This document shows, in pieces, positions 14,966 to 21,510 of a DNA stretch of 21,510 bases. The stretch spans positions 1 through 21,510 of the forward strand of contig JBKHJA010000041.1 in NCBI GenBank assembly GCA_046538375.1. Direction: 5' to 3'. The stretch's first letter is position 1, and every line of letters starts with the position of its first letter. The translations under genes and the position numbers were made by a program. The notes under the pieces are model-generated. The model was not told the DNA's origin. It ran no database searches and saw nothing but the letters and a program-made list of their open reading frames with translations. Source of the DNA: JBKHJA01 sp046538375. Lineage in GTDB: Bacteria; Acidobacteriota; Aminicenantia; Aminicenantales; Aminicenantaceae.

Positions 14966-16207
14966 CCAAAGAAATTCCTTTTGAACATCATGGAAAAAAT
15001 CAAAGGTCTGTTTGGCTGTCCGCTCCCAGGAAAATCTCTGAATCACATTCTGACTTATCTTCTCTCTATCCCAAAGCCTTTTTTCTGATGAGAAAAAACG
15101 CTCCAGGGCGCGGGCCAAAGATATCGGATCTTGAGGGCGAAAAGAGAATCCGTTTTTTCCCTGCTTGACGATAGTTTTCATTTCTCCGATCTGAGATACA
15201 ATCACCGGCGTTCCACAGGCCAGAGCTTCGATAACCACCAGGCCAAAAGATTCATAAACAGAAGGAACCACCAGCACATCAGCCGTAGAGTAATAATTCT
15301 TCAGCTCTCGCTGTTCCTTAGATCCCAGAAATATGACTTTCCCCTCAAGCCTGTTATTCTGCATAGTTTCGTTGATGCGCATGAACTCTTTATTTCGGGG
15401 GAGATCGACTTCTTTTCTTCCTCCTCCCACCACCACCAGTTTTAGCTGCTCATAAAGCGAGGGATTCCTCTCTTTTAATCCAGAAAAGGCTTCGATCACG
15501 GTCATCAGCCCCTTGACTGGCTCGATCCTTCCCACATAAAGGAGTATTTTATTTCTTCTTGTACAGCCTATTTCCTTTAACACCTCAAGGCTCGAATCAG
15601 GGTAAAAAAGCTTTCTGTTCACACCGGGATAAATAACCTTGGTCTTGGATTCTGGAATTCTATAGAAATCGACCAGATTTTTCTTTTCTCGCCCGGATGA
15701 AGAAATGATGGCATCGGCAATAAAAGACAAATTCTCTTCTTTCTTTAATCTTTGGGGATGTTCTTCTCCCACCTCCAGCATCCTCCTCTTTAAAAAGGCG
15801 AGAGTATGATACACATGGACAAGGGGAACATTATACTTGTGTTTCAGCAGCCATCCCACCAGCCCAGAAAGCCAGTAATGCGAGTAGAGAACATCATATC
15901 TCCTTTTTTCTCGGCTGATAAAACCAGCCAGATTCTCGGCAAATTCCGGGATAAAATCATAAAGAGAGCGGCGGTCTACAACTCGCTCTGGTCCTCCCTT
16001 GACATGGATAATCCTGACATGGGGAGAAATATTCTTTATTCCCCTTAATTTGGGTGTTTGGATCCGGGTAAAAATATCTATTTTTACCTCAGGAAAGTTG
16101 GCGATGGAAGAGCTCAGCTCTCTTAGATAAACGCTCATTCCTCCTGTCCCATCTCCTCCTAAAAGAGAGTAAGGACAGCAGTGGAAACTGATTCCGCAAA
16201 TATTCAT
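14927..16207 (-). CDS. GT4 family glycosyltransferase with MshA-like motifs
   Basis: This 426-residue GT-B glycosyltransferase contains GTGGMSVYL at 20-28 (compare GGMNVYV in MshA), YSHYWLSGLVGWL at 108-120, VPLVHVYHTLAFLK at 127-140, a PGVNRKLFYP turn at 194-203, VGRIEPVKG at 225-233, and the GT4 EX7E donor motif (E319 and E327 in ESFGLVVIEALACGTPVIVS). The SHYWLSG and HTLA segments are typical of MshA/D-inositol-3-phosphate glycosyltransferases and sucrose-phosphate-synthase-like GT4 enzymes. A retaining transfer of GlcNAc or another sugar from a nucleotide donor to a small acceptor is therefore possible. Lipid or polysaccharide glycosylation remains the alternative. It starts 7 bases after the FemAB-like gene ends (operon), and its 3' end overlaps the PIG-L gene by 39 bases in antiparallel orientation. 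Confidence 0.85.
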   Translation of the reverse strand: MNICGISFHCCPYSLLGGDGTGGMSVYLRELSSSIANFPEVKIDIFTRIQTPKLRGIKNISPHVRIIHVKGGPERVVDRRSLYDFIPEFAENLAGFISREKRRYDVLYSHYWLSGLVGWLLKHKYNVPLVHVYHTLAFLKRRMLEVGEEHPQRLKKEENLSFIADAIISSSGREKKNLVDFYRIPESKTKVIYPGVNRKLFYPDSSLEVLKEIGCTRRNKILLYVGRIEPVKGLMTVIEAFSGLKERNPSLYEQLKLVVVGGGRKEVDLPRNKEFMRINETMQNNRLEGKVIFLGSKEQRELKNYYSTADVLVVPSVYESFGLVVIEALACGTPVIVSQIGEMKTIVKQGKNGFSFRPQDPISLARALERFFSSEKRLWDREKISQNVIQRFSWERTAKQTFDFFHDVQKEFLWLPPDFNAVETFS

Positions 16208-16214
16208 TATCTCT

Positions 16215-17231
16215 TCACTCCCGTCTCAATATTAAAGTGCATATTTTACTATCTTTAGCACCTAAATAGTATTTATATTTTTCTCTTCCTCTCAGAAAGT
16301 CTGCTGTCTTTCTTCCCTGGAGGATAGCATTTTTTATGTTCCAATCAAAAAGATATATACCCGGGCTGTATTGGGCATACTCAGTGTTGTAAGCAATATT
16401 GTAAAACAAAATACGGTCTTGATATAAAAAAGTGATCAAAGAAGCCATGATGTCTTCCTTATACATCAGCGAATTCATTTCTACCCATCCCTTCGAGGAA
16501 AACTGGAATAAAAGTTCACGGAAAAAACAAGCTACGCCTTTCTTTTCCCAAAAAGCCTGTTTGGAGGATGAGCTTTTCCGGTGGAGACGGATAAAGGATT
16601 CCACGGCCTCGGTTAAATTCTTCTGGCCTGTGATTCTTAACATTTTCACTCCATCCAGTTCATTTATTCTTCTTATTTTCCGCCGTAATTCATGTCGGTT
16701 CTTTCTGGCCAGAAGCTTCAAGAATTCCTCATAGGAAGAGGGAAGCTCGAGCAGAGGTGCCACCTCTGAGGCATAAGAGGAGCAGGAAAAATTGTATTTG
16801 GATGCCAGTCGGGGAAGAAAATCCAGGGTGGAAGAACGGGACTTTATATTCAGAAGTACTATTTTTTCTGTATGTCTGTATCGATCTTCCAGAAAATCCA
16901 TAAGATGACCATAAAGTTCCCTGGCCATTCCTTTACAGACGATAAAATCGCAGTAATCTGTGACCTCCCTGCTGGCCATAAAACGCAAGGTATTTTTTTC
17001 CTTCATCAAGGGAGCGGTGGCCACCAGCTTCCCTGCACCATCCTTGAAAAGAAGAACCTGTAAACTCTTTCCTTCTGAGAAGCACTTCCACCAGGTGCAA
17101 AACCATTGATGAGTCAGGAACACGGAATTCTCCTCGGACGAAGCCAGCAGTCCGTTCCACTCTCTTCCAATTTTCTGGAAATTTCTAAAATCATGGACGG
17201 CTTCCACTTCCATTTTTTTGTCCGTTTTCAT
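16215..17231 (-). CDS. GNAT-superfamily FemAB/CelD-like acyltransferase (Acetyltransf_6)
   Basis: This protein of about 338 residues has the layout of the CelD/BcsL/FemAB-like group. The N-terminal half has FLTHQWFCTWWKCF followed by strands around LVATAPLMKE. An EEFLKLLARKNRHELRRKIRR helix sits mid-protein, and the C-terminal half contains MYKEDIMASLITFLYQDRILFYNIAYNTEYAQYSPGIYLFDWNIKNAI, the typical G-x-x-L core. Related proteins transfer acetyl groups in exopolysaccharide loci, or aminoacyl groups from tRNA in FemXAB. ATG at 17231 was chosen. A TTG at 17252 with a nearby AGGA and an ATG at 17213 are alternatives; a weak TTGGAA-N18-TATCTT promoter ending at 17243 would favour the ATG at 17213. 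Co-transcribed with the GT4 gene (7-base gap). The acyl donor is not determined. Confidence 0.75.
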   Translation of the reverse strand: MKTDKKMEVEAVHDFRNFQKIGREWNGLLASSEENSVFLTHQWFCTWWKCFSEGKSLQVLLFKDGAGKLVATAPLMKEKNTLRFMASREVTDYCDFIVCKGMARELYGHLMDFLEDRYRHTEKIVLLNIKSRSSTLDFLPRLASKYNFSCSSYASEVAPLLELPSSYEEFLKLLARKNRHELRRKIRRINELDGVKMLRITGQKNLTEAVESFIRLHRKSSSSKQAFWEKKGVACFFRELLFQFSSKGWVEMNSLMYKEDIMASLITFLYQDRILFYNIAYNTEYAQYSPGIYLFDWNIKNAILQGRKTADFLRGREKYKYYLGAKDSKICTLILRRE

Positions 17232-17328
17232 AATGACTGGATAAGATATCAAAATTCCTGTTCTTTTTCCAAATCAACTCAGTGAGAAAGAATAAAACCA
17301 AGCAAAACATGGATTGTGGGAGGCAGGG

Positions 17329-17387
17329 GCCCGGACAAAGTTCGGGCGACCGTTGGAAGGGGAAACGCGGAGTGGTTCCCCCTCCAA
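17329..17387. repeat. Pair of stem-loops downstream of the BACON-cohesin gene
   Basis: Two hairpins lie in the 177-base spacer. GCCCGGAC-AAA-GTTCGGGC (17329-17347) has one mismatch; TTGGAAGGGGAA at 17353-17364 pairs with TTCCCCCTCCAA at 17376-17387 with one mismatch. They follow the stop of the BACON-cohesin gene at 17409 and precede the FemAB-like gene. No U-run follows either stem in the gene direction, so intrinsic termination is uncertain. They may be an intergenic repeat or mRNA-stabilising stems. Confidence 0.5.
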
Positions 17388-17408
17388 GTTGACTTTAGGT
17401 CAGCTTTT

Positions 17409-19850
17409 TTACTGATAAGTGAATGTCACGCAGCCGGGTGCTGTGGTCATTCCCTTGATATCGTCTGTAAATTTGCTGATGCATATATCGCTTGTTTGTC
17501 CGCTGCTGCAGCCGCTGCAGGTCACCTTGAGTTTTATCTCAATCAGACTTCCGGAGCTTCCCTTGGGAATGGAAGCTGTACCACCCCATCCTCCGACTTT
17601 GACTTTGCCGGCGCTGACTTCATTGGCATCCACTCCACTCCAGCTTCCAGTGAGGCTTCCGTTGTTGAAGCTTTGATATTTAAACATGTTCGAATCATAG
17701 GTCAGGTCTAATCCAAAAGCCTTTATCTCACTGGTATTGCCTTTGATGCTTATGGTAACAGTGACTATGGTATCAGTCCCACCGGATTTCGGACTGCAGG
17801 AAACGGATATCTCATTCTGGGTGGGTGGGGCGCTCAGTTGTAAGGTCACGCTGACTGTCTGGGGGCTGTTAGAAGCATTGCCGTCGGTTATGGTGATGGT
17901 GGCGTTATGAGTTCCCGCACTCAAACCCGAAATATCCACAGAAACGGTGTGAGTGTTCTCCTCGCCCTGGGAACTTCCGCTGGTGGGACTCACATCCAGC
18001 CAGTTGGCATCATCCGAGATGCTGTAGTTTAGAGTCTGCTCTCCACTGTTGCTGATCCTTATGTTTTGAGAGGAAGGATTCGCCCCTCCTTCCTGAGCGC
18101 TGAAGGAAAGGGAGGTGGGAGTCACCGAGATCTGAGGCGGCTGTGGAGCTTGTATATCCAGATCCACGCTGACTGTCTGGGGGCTGTTAGAAGCATTGCC
18201 GTCGGTTATGGTGATGGTGGCGTTATGAGTTCCCGCACTCAAACCCGAAATATCCACAGAAACGGTGTGAGTGTTCTCCTCGCCCTGGGAACTTCCGCTG
18301 GTGGGACTCACATCCAGCCAGTTGGCATCATCCGAGATGCTGTAGTTTAGAGTCTGCTCTCCACTGTTGCTGATCCTTATGTTTTGAGAGGAAGGATTCG
18401 CCCCTCCTTCCTGAGCGCTGAAGGAAAGGGAGGTGGGAGTCACCGAGATCTGAGGCGGCTGCTGTTTGGTTATATTCAGCGTCACGCTGACTGTCTGAGG
18501 GCTGTTGGAGGCATTGCCATCGCTTATGGTGATAGTCCCTGTGTAATTCCCTTCACTTAAGCCTTTGATATCCACAGTGACCGTATGGCTGTTCTCCTCG
18601 CCCTGGGAGCTTCCGCTGGTGGGGTTCACATCCAGCCAATCCGCATCGTCCGATATAGTGTAGCTCAGAGTTTGTTCTCCGCTGTTGCTGATCCCTATAT
18701 TTTGATCAGAGGGATTTGAACCACCTTCCTGAGCACTGAAGGAAAGGGATGTGGGTGTGACCGAAATCTCTGGAGGCGGCTGCTCTGATATAGCAAGAGT
18801 GACATTCACTGTCTGGGGGCTGTTTTCAGCATTGGAATCAGTGATGGTTATGGCTGCAGTGTGGGTGCCAGGGCTGAGTCCACCGATATTCACCGAGACG
18901 GTATGGGTGTTTTCTTCCCCCTGAGAACTTCCGCTGGTGGGATTGACATCCAGCCAGTCGGCATCATCCGATATAGAGTAGTTTAGAGTCTGTTCCCCGT
19001 CATTTCTAATCCATATGTTCTGGGACGGAGGATTTGTCCCTCCTTCTTTGGCACTGAAGGACAGCGAAGCGGGATTCACCCAAATCTCAGGGGGTGGTTT
19101 CTTGGTAATGGTCAGAGTCACCTCCACTGTCTGCGGGCTGTTGGAGGCTTTGGAATCGGTGATGGTAATGGTCCCTGTGTAAGTGCCGTCACTGAGCTCC
19201 AGGATATCCACCAATACAGTATGGGTATTCTCTGCTCCCTGCGAGCTGCCGCTTTTAGGAGTGACATCCAGCCAATCCGCATCGTCTGAGATCTGATAGT
19301 TTAAGATTTGTTCTCCCGTATTTTTTATTTTTAAGCTCTTGGAACTAGGGTTTGAAACGGATCCTTCCTTTCCGCTGAAGGAAAGCGCGGCAGGGGTGAC
19401 TTCTATTTCTGGAGGAAGTTCCTTGGTTATTTTCAAGCTCACATCCACGGTTTGAGGGCTGTTGTAAGCTTCAGGGCTGGAAACAGTGATCTTGGCTGTA
19501 TAGGCCTCTTCTCTGCCGCTCATCCCCGTCTTATTGACTCTAACCTCATGCTCTTTCACTTCCCCTGAAGAAGTTCCGCTGTCGGGAATGATCTCCAGCC
19601 AATCCACATCATAAAAATCAGCATCATCCTTGATGGTGTATTCTAGGGTATCGGGCCCCGTGTTTTTTACCTTCATCAGTTGAGAACTGGGATTGGGCCC
19701 GAACTCAGAGCACGAGAATGATATATCAAACACATTTATCCAGATAACCGGCAGCGTCTCAGACGGGGTAAAAGGGCTCTTGCAGCTTCCATGGAAAATC
19801 AAAATTATAAAGACGAGTATTGCGGTTATTCTGAAAATTGTGGAACGCAT
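17409..19850 (-). CDS. Putative surface lipoprotein: six BACON-like repeats plus C-terminal cohesin-like domain
   Basis: This 813-residue exported protein begins with a basic, hydrophobic signal (MRSTIFRITAILVFIILIF) and HGSC with Cys at 23. This is a plausible though atypical lipobox (His at -3). Six tandem repeats of about 100-106 residues follow, from residue 33 to about 675. Each has the core SVTPTSLSFSAQEGG, SNSGEQTLNYSISDDADWLDV, PTSGSSQGEENTHTV and NASNSPQTVSVTL, as in BACON/BACON-like beta-sandwich domains. Repeats 5 and 6 are identical over 99 codons. Residues about 678-813 form a cohesin-like beta-sandwich (ISIKGNTSEIKAFGLDLTYDSNMFKY, then KVKVGGWGG, SGSLIEIKLKV). The architecture suggests a stalk holding a cohesin away from the membrane. 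The start has GGGAG about 10 bases upstream. It is 28 bases downstream of the dockerin-bearing gene, probably in the same operon. No enzymatic domain is visible. Confidence 0.8.
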   Translation of the reverse strand: MRSTIFRITAILVFIILIFHGSCKSPFTPSETLPVIWINVFDISFSCSEFGPNPSSQLMKVKNTGPDTLEYTIKDDADFYDVDWLEIIPDSGTSSGEVKEHEVRVNKTGMSGREEAYTAKITVSSPEAYNSPQTVDVSLKITKELPPEIEVTPAALSFSGKEGSVSNPSSKSLKIKNTGEQILNYQISDDADWLDVTPKSGSSQGAENTHTVLVDILELSDGTYTGTITITDSKASNSPQTVEVTLTITKKPPPEIWVNPASLSFSAKEGGTNPPSQNIWIRNDGEQTLNYSISDDADWLDVNPTSGSSQGEENTHTVSVNIGGLSPGTHTAAITITDSNAENSPQTVNVTLAISEQPPPEISVTPTSLSFSAQEGGSNPSDQNIGISNSGEQTLSYTISDDADWLDVNPTSGSSQGEENSHTVTVDIKGLSEGNYTGTITISDGNASNSPQTVSVTLNITKQQPPQISVTPTSLSFSAQEGGANPSSQNIRISNSGEQTLNYSISDDANWLDVSPTSGSSQGEENTHTVSVDISGLSAGTHNATITITDGNASNSPQTVSVDLDIQAPQPPQISVTPTSLSFSAQEGGANPSSQNIRISNSGEQTLNYSISDDANWLDVSPTSGSSQGEENTHTVSVDISGLSAGTHNATITITDGNASNSPQTVSVTLQLSAPPTQNEISVSCSPKSGGTDTIVTVTISIKGNTSEIKAFGLDLTYDSNMFKYQSFNNGSLTGSWSGVDANEVSAGKVKVGGWGGTASIPKGSSGSLIEIKLKVTCSGCSSGQTSDICISKFTDDIKGMTTAPGCVTFTYQ
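17847..18461. repeat. Exact 297-bp tandem duplication inside the BACON-repeat gene
   Basis: Positions 17847-18143 and 18165-18461 are identical base for base as far as I can compare by eye. The offset is 318 bases (106 codons, one BACON-like unit). The other repeats of the same gene differ at many codon third positions, so this pair arose recently by unequal crossing-over or gene conversion. The frame is preserved. Confidence 0.9.
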
Positions 19851-19878
19851 GGCTCTATGCTCCCTTGTTCATTTTTAT

Positions 19879-21510
19879 CTATTTAACATAAACTTTTTTT
19901 CTCTGGATAAGATAATTTTGGATATCATCATATAAATCAACCATCCTGATCCAGGCTCCTTCTTCCCTTACAGAAAAGATGAGCTCAACCAACGCGCCGC
20001 TTCTTTTTTTCTGGATTTCGTCAAGACTAAATCCTCCTATTCTCACCTTTCCAAGTTCTATCTCATTTTCCTCTAAGGCCGTAAAATCTTCTGTCAATTC
20101 CGTCCTCTGGGTGCCCACGAATATCATTTTGTCCTGGGAATACTCTATATCCATTCCCCATGATTTTATGTTGAAGGCACTGCTCACCTGGACAGGGACT
20201 TTTATTGTTCCGTCAGGCATGGCCGCCGCCTCTCCAAAGCTGAGAAACCGAGGTCTGTCTTTATAGTATTTCAATCTCAAAAAGGAGCCTTCACCTGGTT
20301 TCACCCCGAAAAGGTCTCTGTTGAGATTAAAAAGCATGATGGGCATACTGGCATCCAATCCTTCCCTGACCCTGAACACCGCCACCACCAGAGAACCCAT
20401 GGTATTGTATGCGATGGGGATTTCGCCCTCACCCTCAATTTTTATGGACCCTTCCACTTCTTCTGTGCCTCTTATGTAATCAAATTTTTCTGTCAGTGAA
20501 CTCCTTTCTAATCCCAAGAACTCCAAAAGATCGGACGGATAATTCATTTCAAAGCTGAAAGAGCTTACTCCCTGGGGACGAGTCATGATCACAGGTATTT
20601 TCACTATTTCTCCTGATTCCCCTATGGTATTCAGAGGGAAAAGTCTACGTTTCTGTGGAAGCTGCGGAAGTCCAGTTTTTTCATCTCTAAACGGATCAAG
20701 GGCAACAAGAGCTGTGGACCCGGTGTAATCAGCACAGCACTGGGGAAGGGTTATTCTTCCTAAGAAGTGCTCAAAGATATCTTGAGCATCTCCTGGAGTG
20801 GTGTTTTCATTGCAGTCGGCGTCTGATGTGGACTGCTGACAGAAATCAGGAGTCAATCTTCCCAGAAATATCTCGAACGCGCTCTGGGCATCTCCAGGAG
20901 TGACACTCCCGTCATCGTTAACATCCCCTAGTACCGAACAGGGCTTAAAAGTAAACTCTTCTGTGCAGGGCTCAGGAGAAAATTCATCTTCTAAGTCATC
21001 TGTGTAATTTTCGATTTTTATCTGACTCTTGGTGTCTGAAGTGAAGGACAAGCACTTCACCTGGAGCATTATTTTTACAATACTGCCACTGCTGGAGGAT
21101 GAGATTGTTGTGCCTCCAAATCCTGTTAGATCAATTGTGCCTGAATTTGGATTACTGCTGTTGATCTGCCAATCCGGCGTTAAGGACCCTGCATCTATTC
21201 CATTAAAATTAAAAAATGAATCATCATAAATGAACTCAAACCCAAAAGTGCTTATTTGATTATTATTATTGGATATTTCTACCAAAACATCGATATTATT
21301 CCCGGATGTTCCTGCTGTTGCACTGAGATTCAGTAATATACTGCCGTTTAATGCATCATCATCCTGCTCAGTGGCTGTAATATCTTTGTCAGACACACCA
21401 GATGCACTGATACGGATTGTGGCCTGGCCGTTATCCGCATCACTATCTTCTGACGCAGCTAAAGTGACTGTCTGATATGTATCCCAGTTATCAGGCGTAA
21501 AGGTCAGACT
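19879..21510 (-). CDS. Cohesin- and dockerin-containing exported protein, 5' end beyond window
   Basis: The frame is open to the window edge, so at least 543 residues are seen and the N-terminus is missing. A GTG at 21396 lies inside the reading frame and is not the true start. Order in the visible part: a Calx-beta/cadherin-like repeat tail (LTFTPDNWDTYQTVTL, residues 2-50); a cohesin-like domain (about 56-190, with FGFEFIYDDSFFNFNG); a dockerin (about 194-253) with two calcium loops, DVNDDGSVTPGDA and DADCNENTTPGDA, each followed by an F-x-x-FLGR helix; and two further cohesin-like domains (about 298-403 and 433-538). The first cohesin and the one in the downstream protein align around GSLT-x-W and TDDL/TDDI, so they are paralogous. 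An internal dockerin flanked by cohesins is unusual. No catalytic domain is visible. Role inferred: a surface or extracellular scaffold. Confidence 0.82.
   Translation of the reverse strand, partial: SLTFTPDNWDTYQTVTLAASEDSDADNGQATIRISASGVSDKDITATEQDDDALNGSILLNLSATAGTSGNNIDVLVEISNNNNQISTFGFEFIYDDSFFNFNGIDAGSLTPDWQINSSNPNSGTIDLTGFGGTTISSSSSGSIVKIMLQVKCLSFTSDTKSQIKIENYTDDLEDEFSPEPCTEEFTFKPCSVLGDVNDDGSVTPGDAQSAFEIFLGRLTPDFCQQSTSDADCNENTTPGDAQDIFEHFLGRITLPQCCADYTGSTALVALDPFRDEKTGLPQLPQKRRLFPLNTIGESGEIVKIPVIMTRPQGVSSFSFEMNYPSDLLEFLGLERSSLTEKFDYIRGTEEVEGSIKIEGEGEIPIAYNTMGSLVVAVFRVREGLDASMPIMLFNLNRDLFGVKPGEGSFLRLKYYKDRPRFLSFGEAAAMPDGTIKVPVQVSSAFNIKSWGMDIEYSQDKMIFVGTQRTELTEDFTALEENEIELGKVRIGGFSLDEIQKKRSGALVELIFSVREEGAWIRMVDLYDDIQNYLIQRKKVYVK

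Noticed and set aside
17847..19400. Regular direct repeats, considered as a CRISPR array
   Set aside because: The units are about 318 bases, in frame and coding for BACON-like domains. There are no short repeats with unique spacers.
1..21510. tRNA or rRNA genes
   Set aside because: No cloverleaf with a GTTCRANNC-type T-loop and no conserved rRNA segment was noticed in the gaps. A tRNAscan or Rfam run would be decisive.

Overview
The window looks like a chromosomal stretch from a Gram-negative-type, probably free-living anaerobic or facultative heterotrophic bacterium. Gene density is high, spacing is short, Shine-Dalgarno motifs (AGGAGG, AAGGAG) are clear on many genes, and base composition is moderate. 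The mix of a long secreted BNR/VPS10-like propeller protein, cohesin and dockerin modules outside any visible cellulase context, BACON-like stalk repeats and palindromic intergenic elements recalls Acidobacteriota/Aminicenantes-type genomes. That placement is an inference from gene content only; no rRNA or tRNA marker was seen. Nearly everything is on the minus strand. The two exceptions are a DsrE-like gene at the left edge and a PIG-L deacetylase near 14.3 kb.

Layout, left to right. (1) 1-83: right half of a palindromic intergenic element cut by the window edge. (2) 103-672: candidate promoter and a DsrE/DsrF-like protein. (3) 709-3114, minus: a tandem ACT-domain protein, then a POT-type peptide transporter whose stop codon overlaps (ATGA) the start of a YjbQ-family protein. 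(4) 3135-3326: a perfect 28-bp palindrome plus a long near-perfect hairpin element ending like the one at position 1. (5) 3394-10098, minus: a probable four-gene operon of a secreted VPS10/BNR propeller protein, a GlcD-like FAD oxidase, an NAD-dependent epimerase and a dihydroorotate-dehydrogenase-like protein, with a good extended -10 promoter upstream. (6) 10099-10415: a gene-free spacer holding a second kind of inverted-repeat element. (7) 10416-13072, minus: an animal-type single-chain transketolase translationally overlapped (ATGA) with a membrane-anchored staphylococcal-nuclease-like protein. (8) 13252-17231: a four-gene group of a tandem-GNAT (MshD-like) protein, a divergent PIG-L deacetylase, a convergent GT4 glycosyltransferase with MshA-like motifs and a FemAB/CelD-like acyltransferase. 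(9) 17409-21510, minus: a BACON-repeat putative lipoprotein ending in a cohesin-like domain, and upstream of it a 5'-truncated gene carrying Calx-beta-like, cohesin, dockerin, cohesin, cohesin modules.

Two clusters stand out. The 13-17 kb group contains recognisable counterparts of three of the four mycothiol-pathway enzyme types (glycosyltransferase, deacetylase, tandem acetyltransferase) plus a possible aminoacyl/acyl-transferase. It could make an undescribed low-molecular-weight thiol or amino-sugar conjugate; alternatively it is a surface-glycan locus. Two of its genes share a strikingly symmetric divergent promoter. The 17-21 kb pair looks like a two-part surface assembly: a cohesin on a membrane-anchored repeat stalk and a dockerin-bearing partner that also carries its own cohesins. 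The stalk has just been enlarged by an exact 297-bp duplication.
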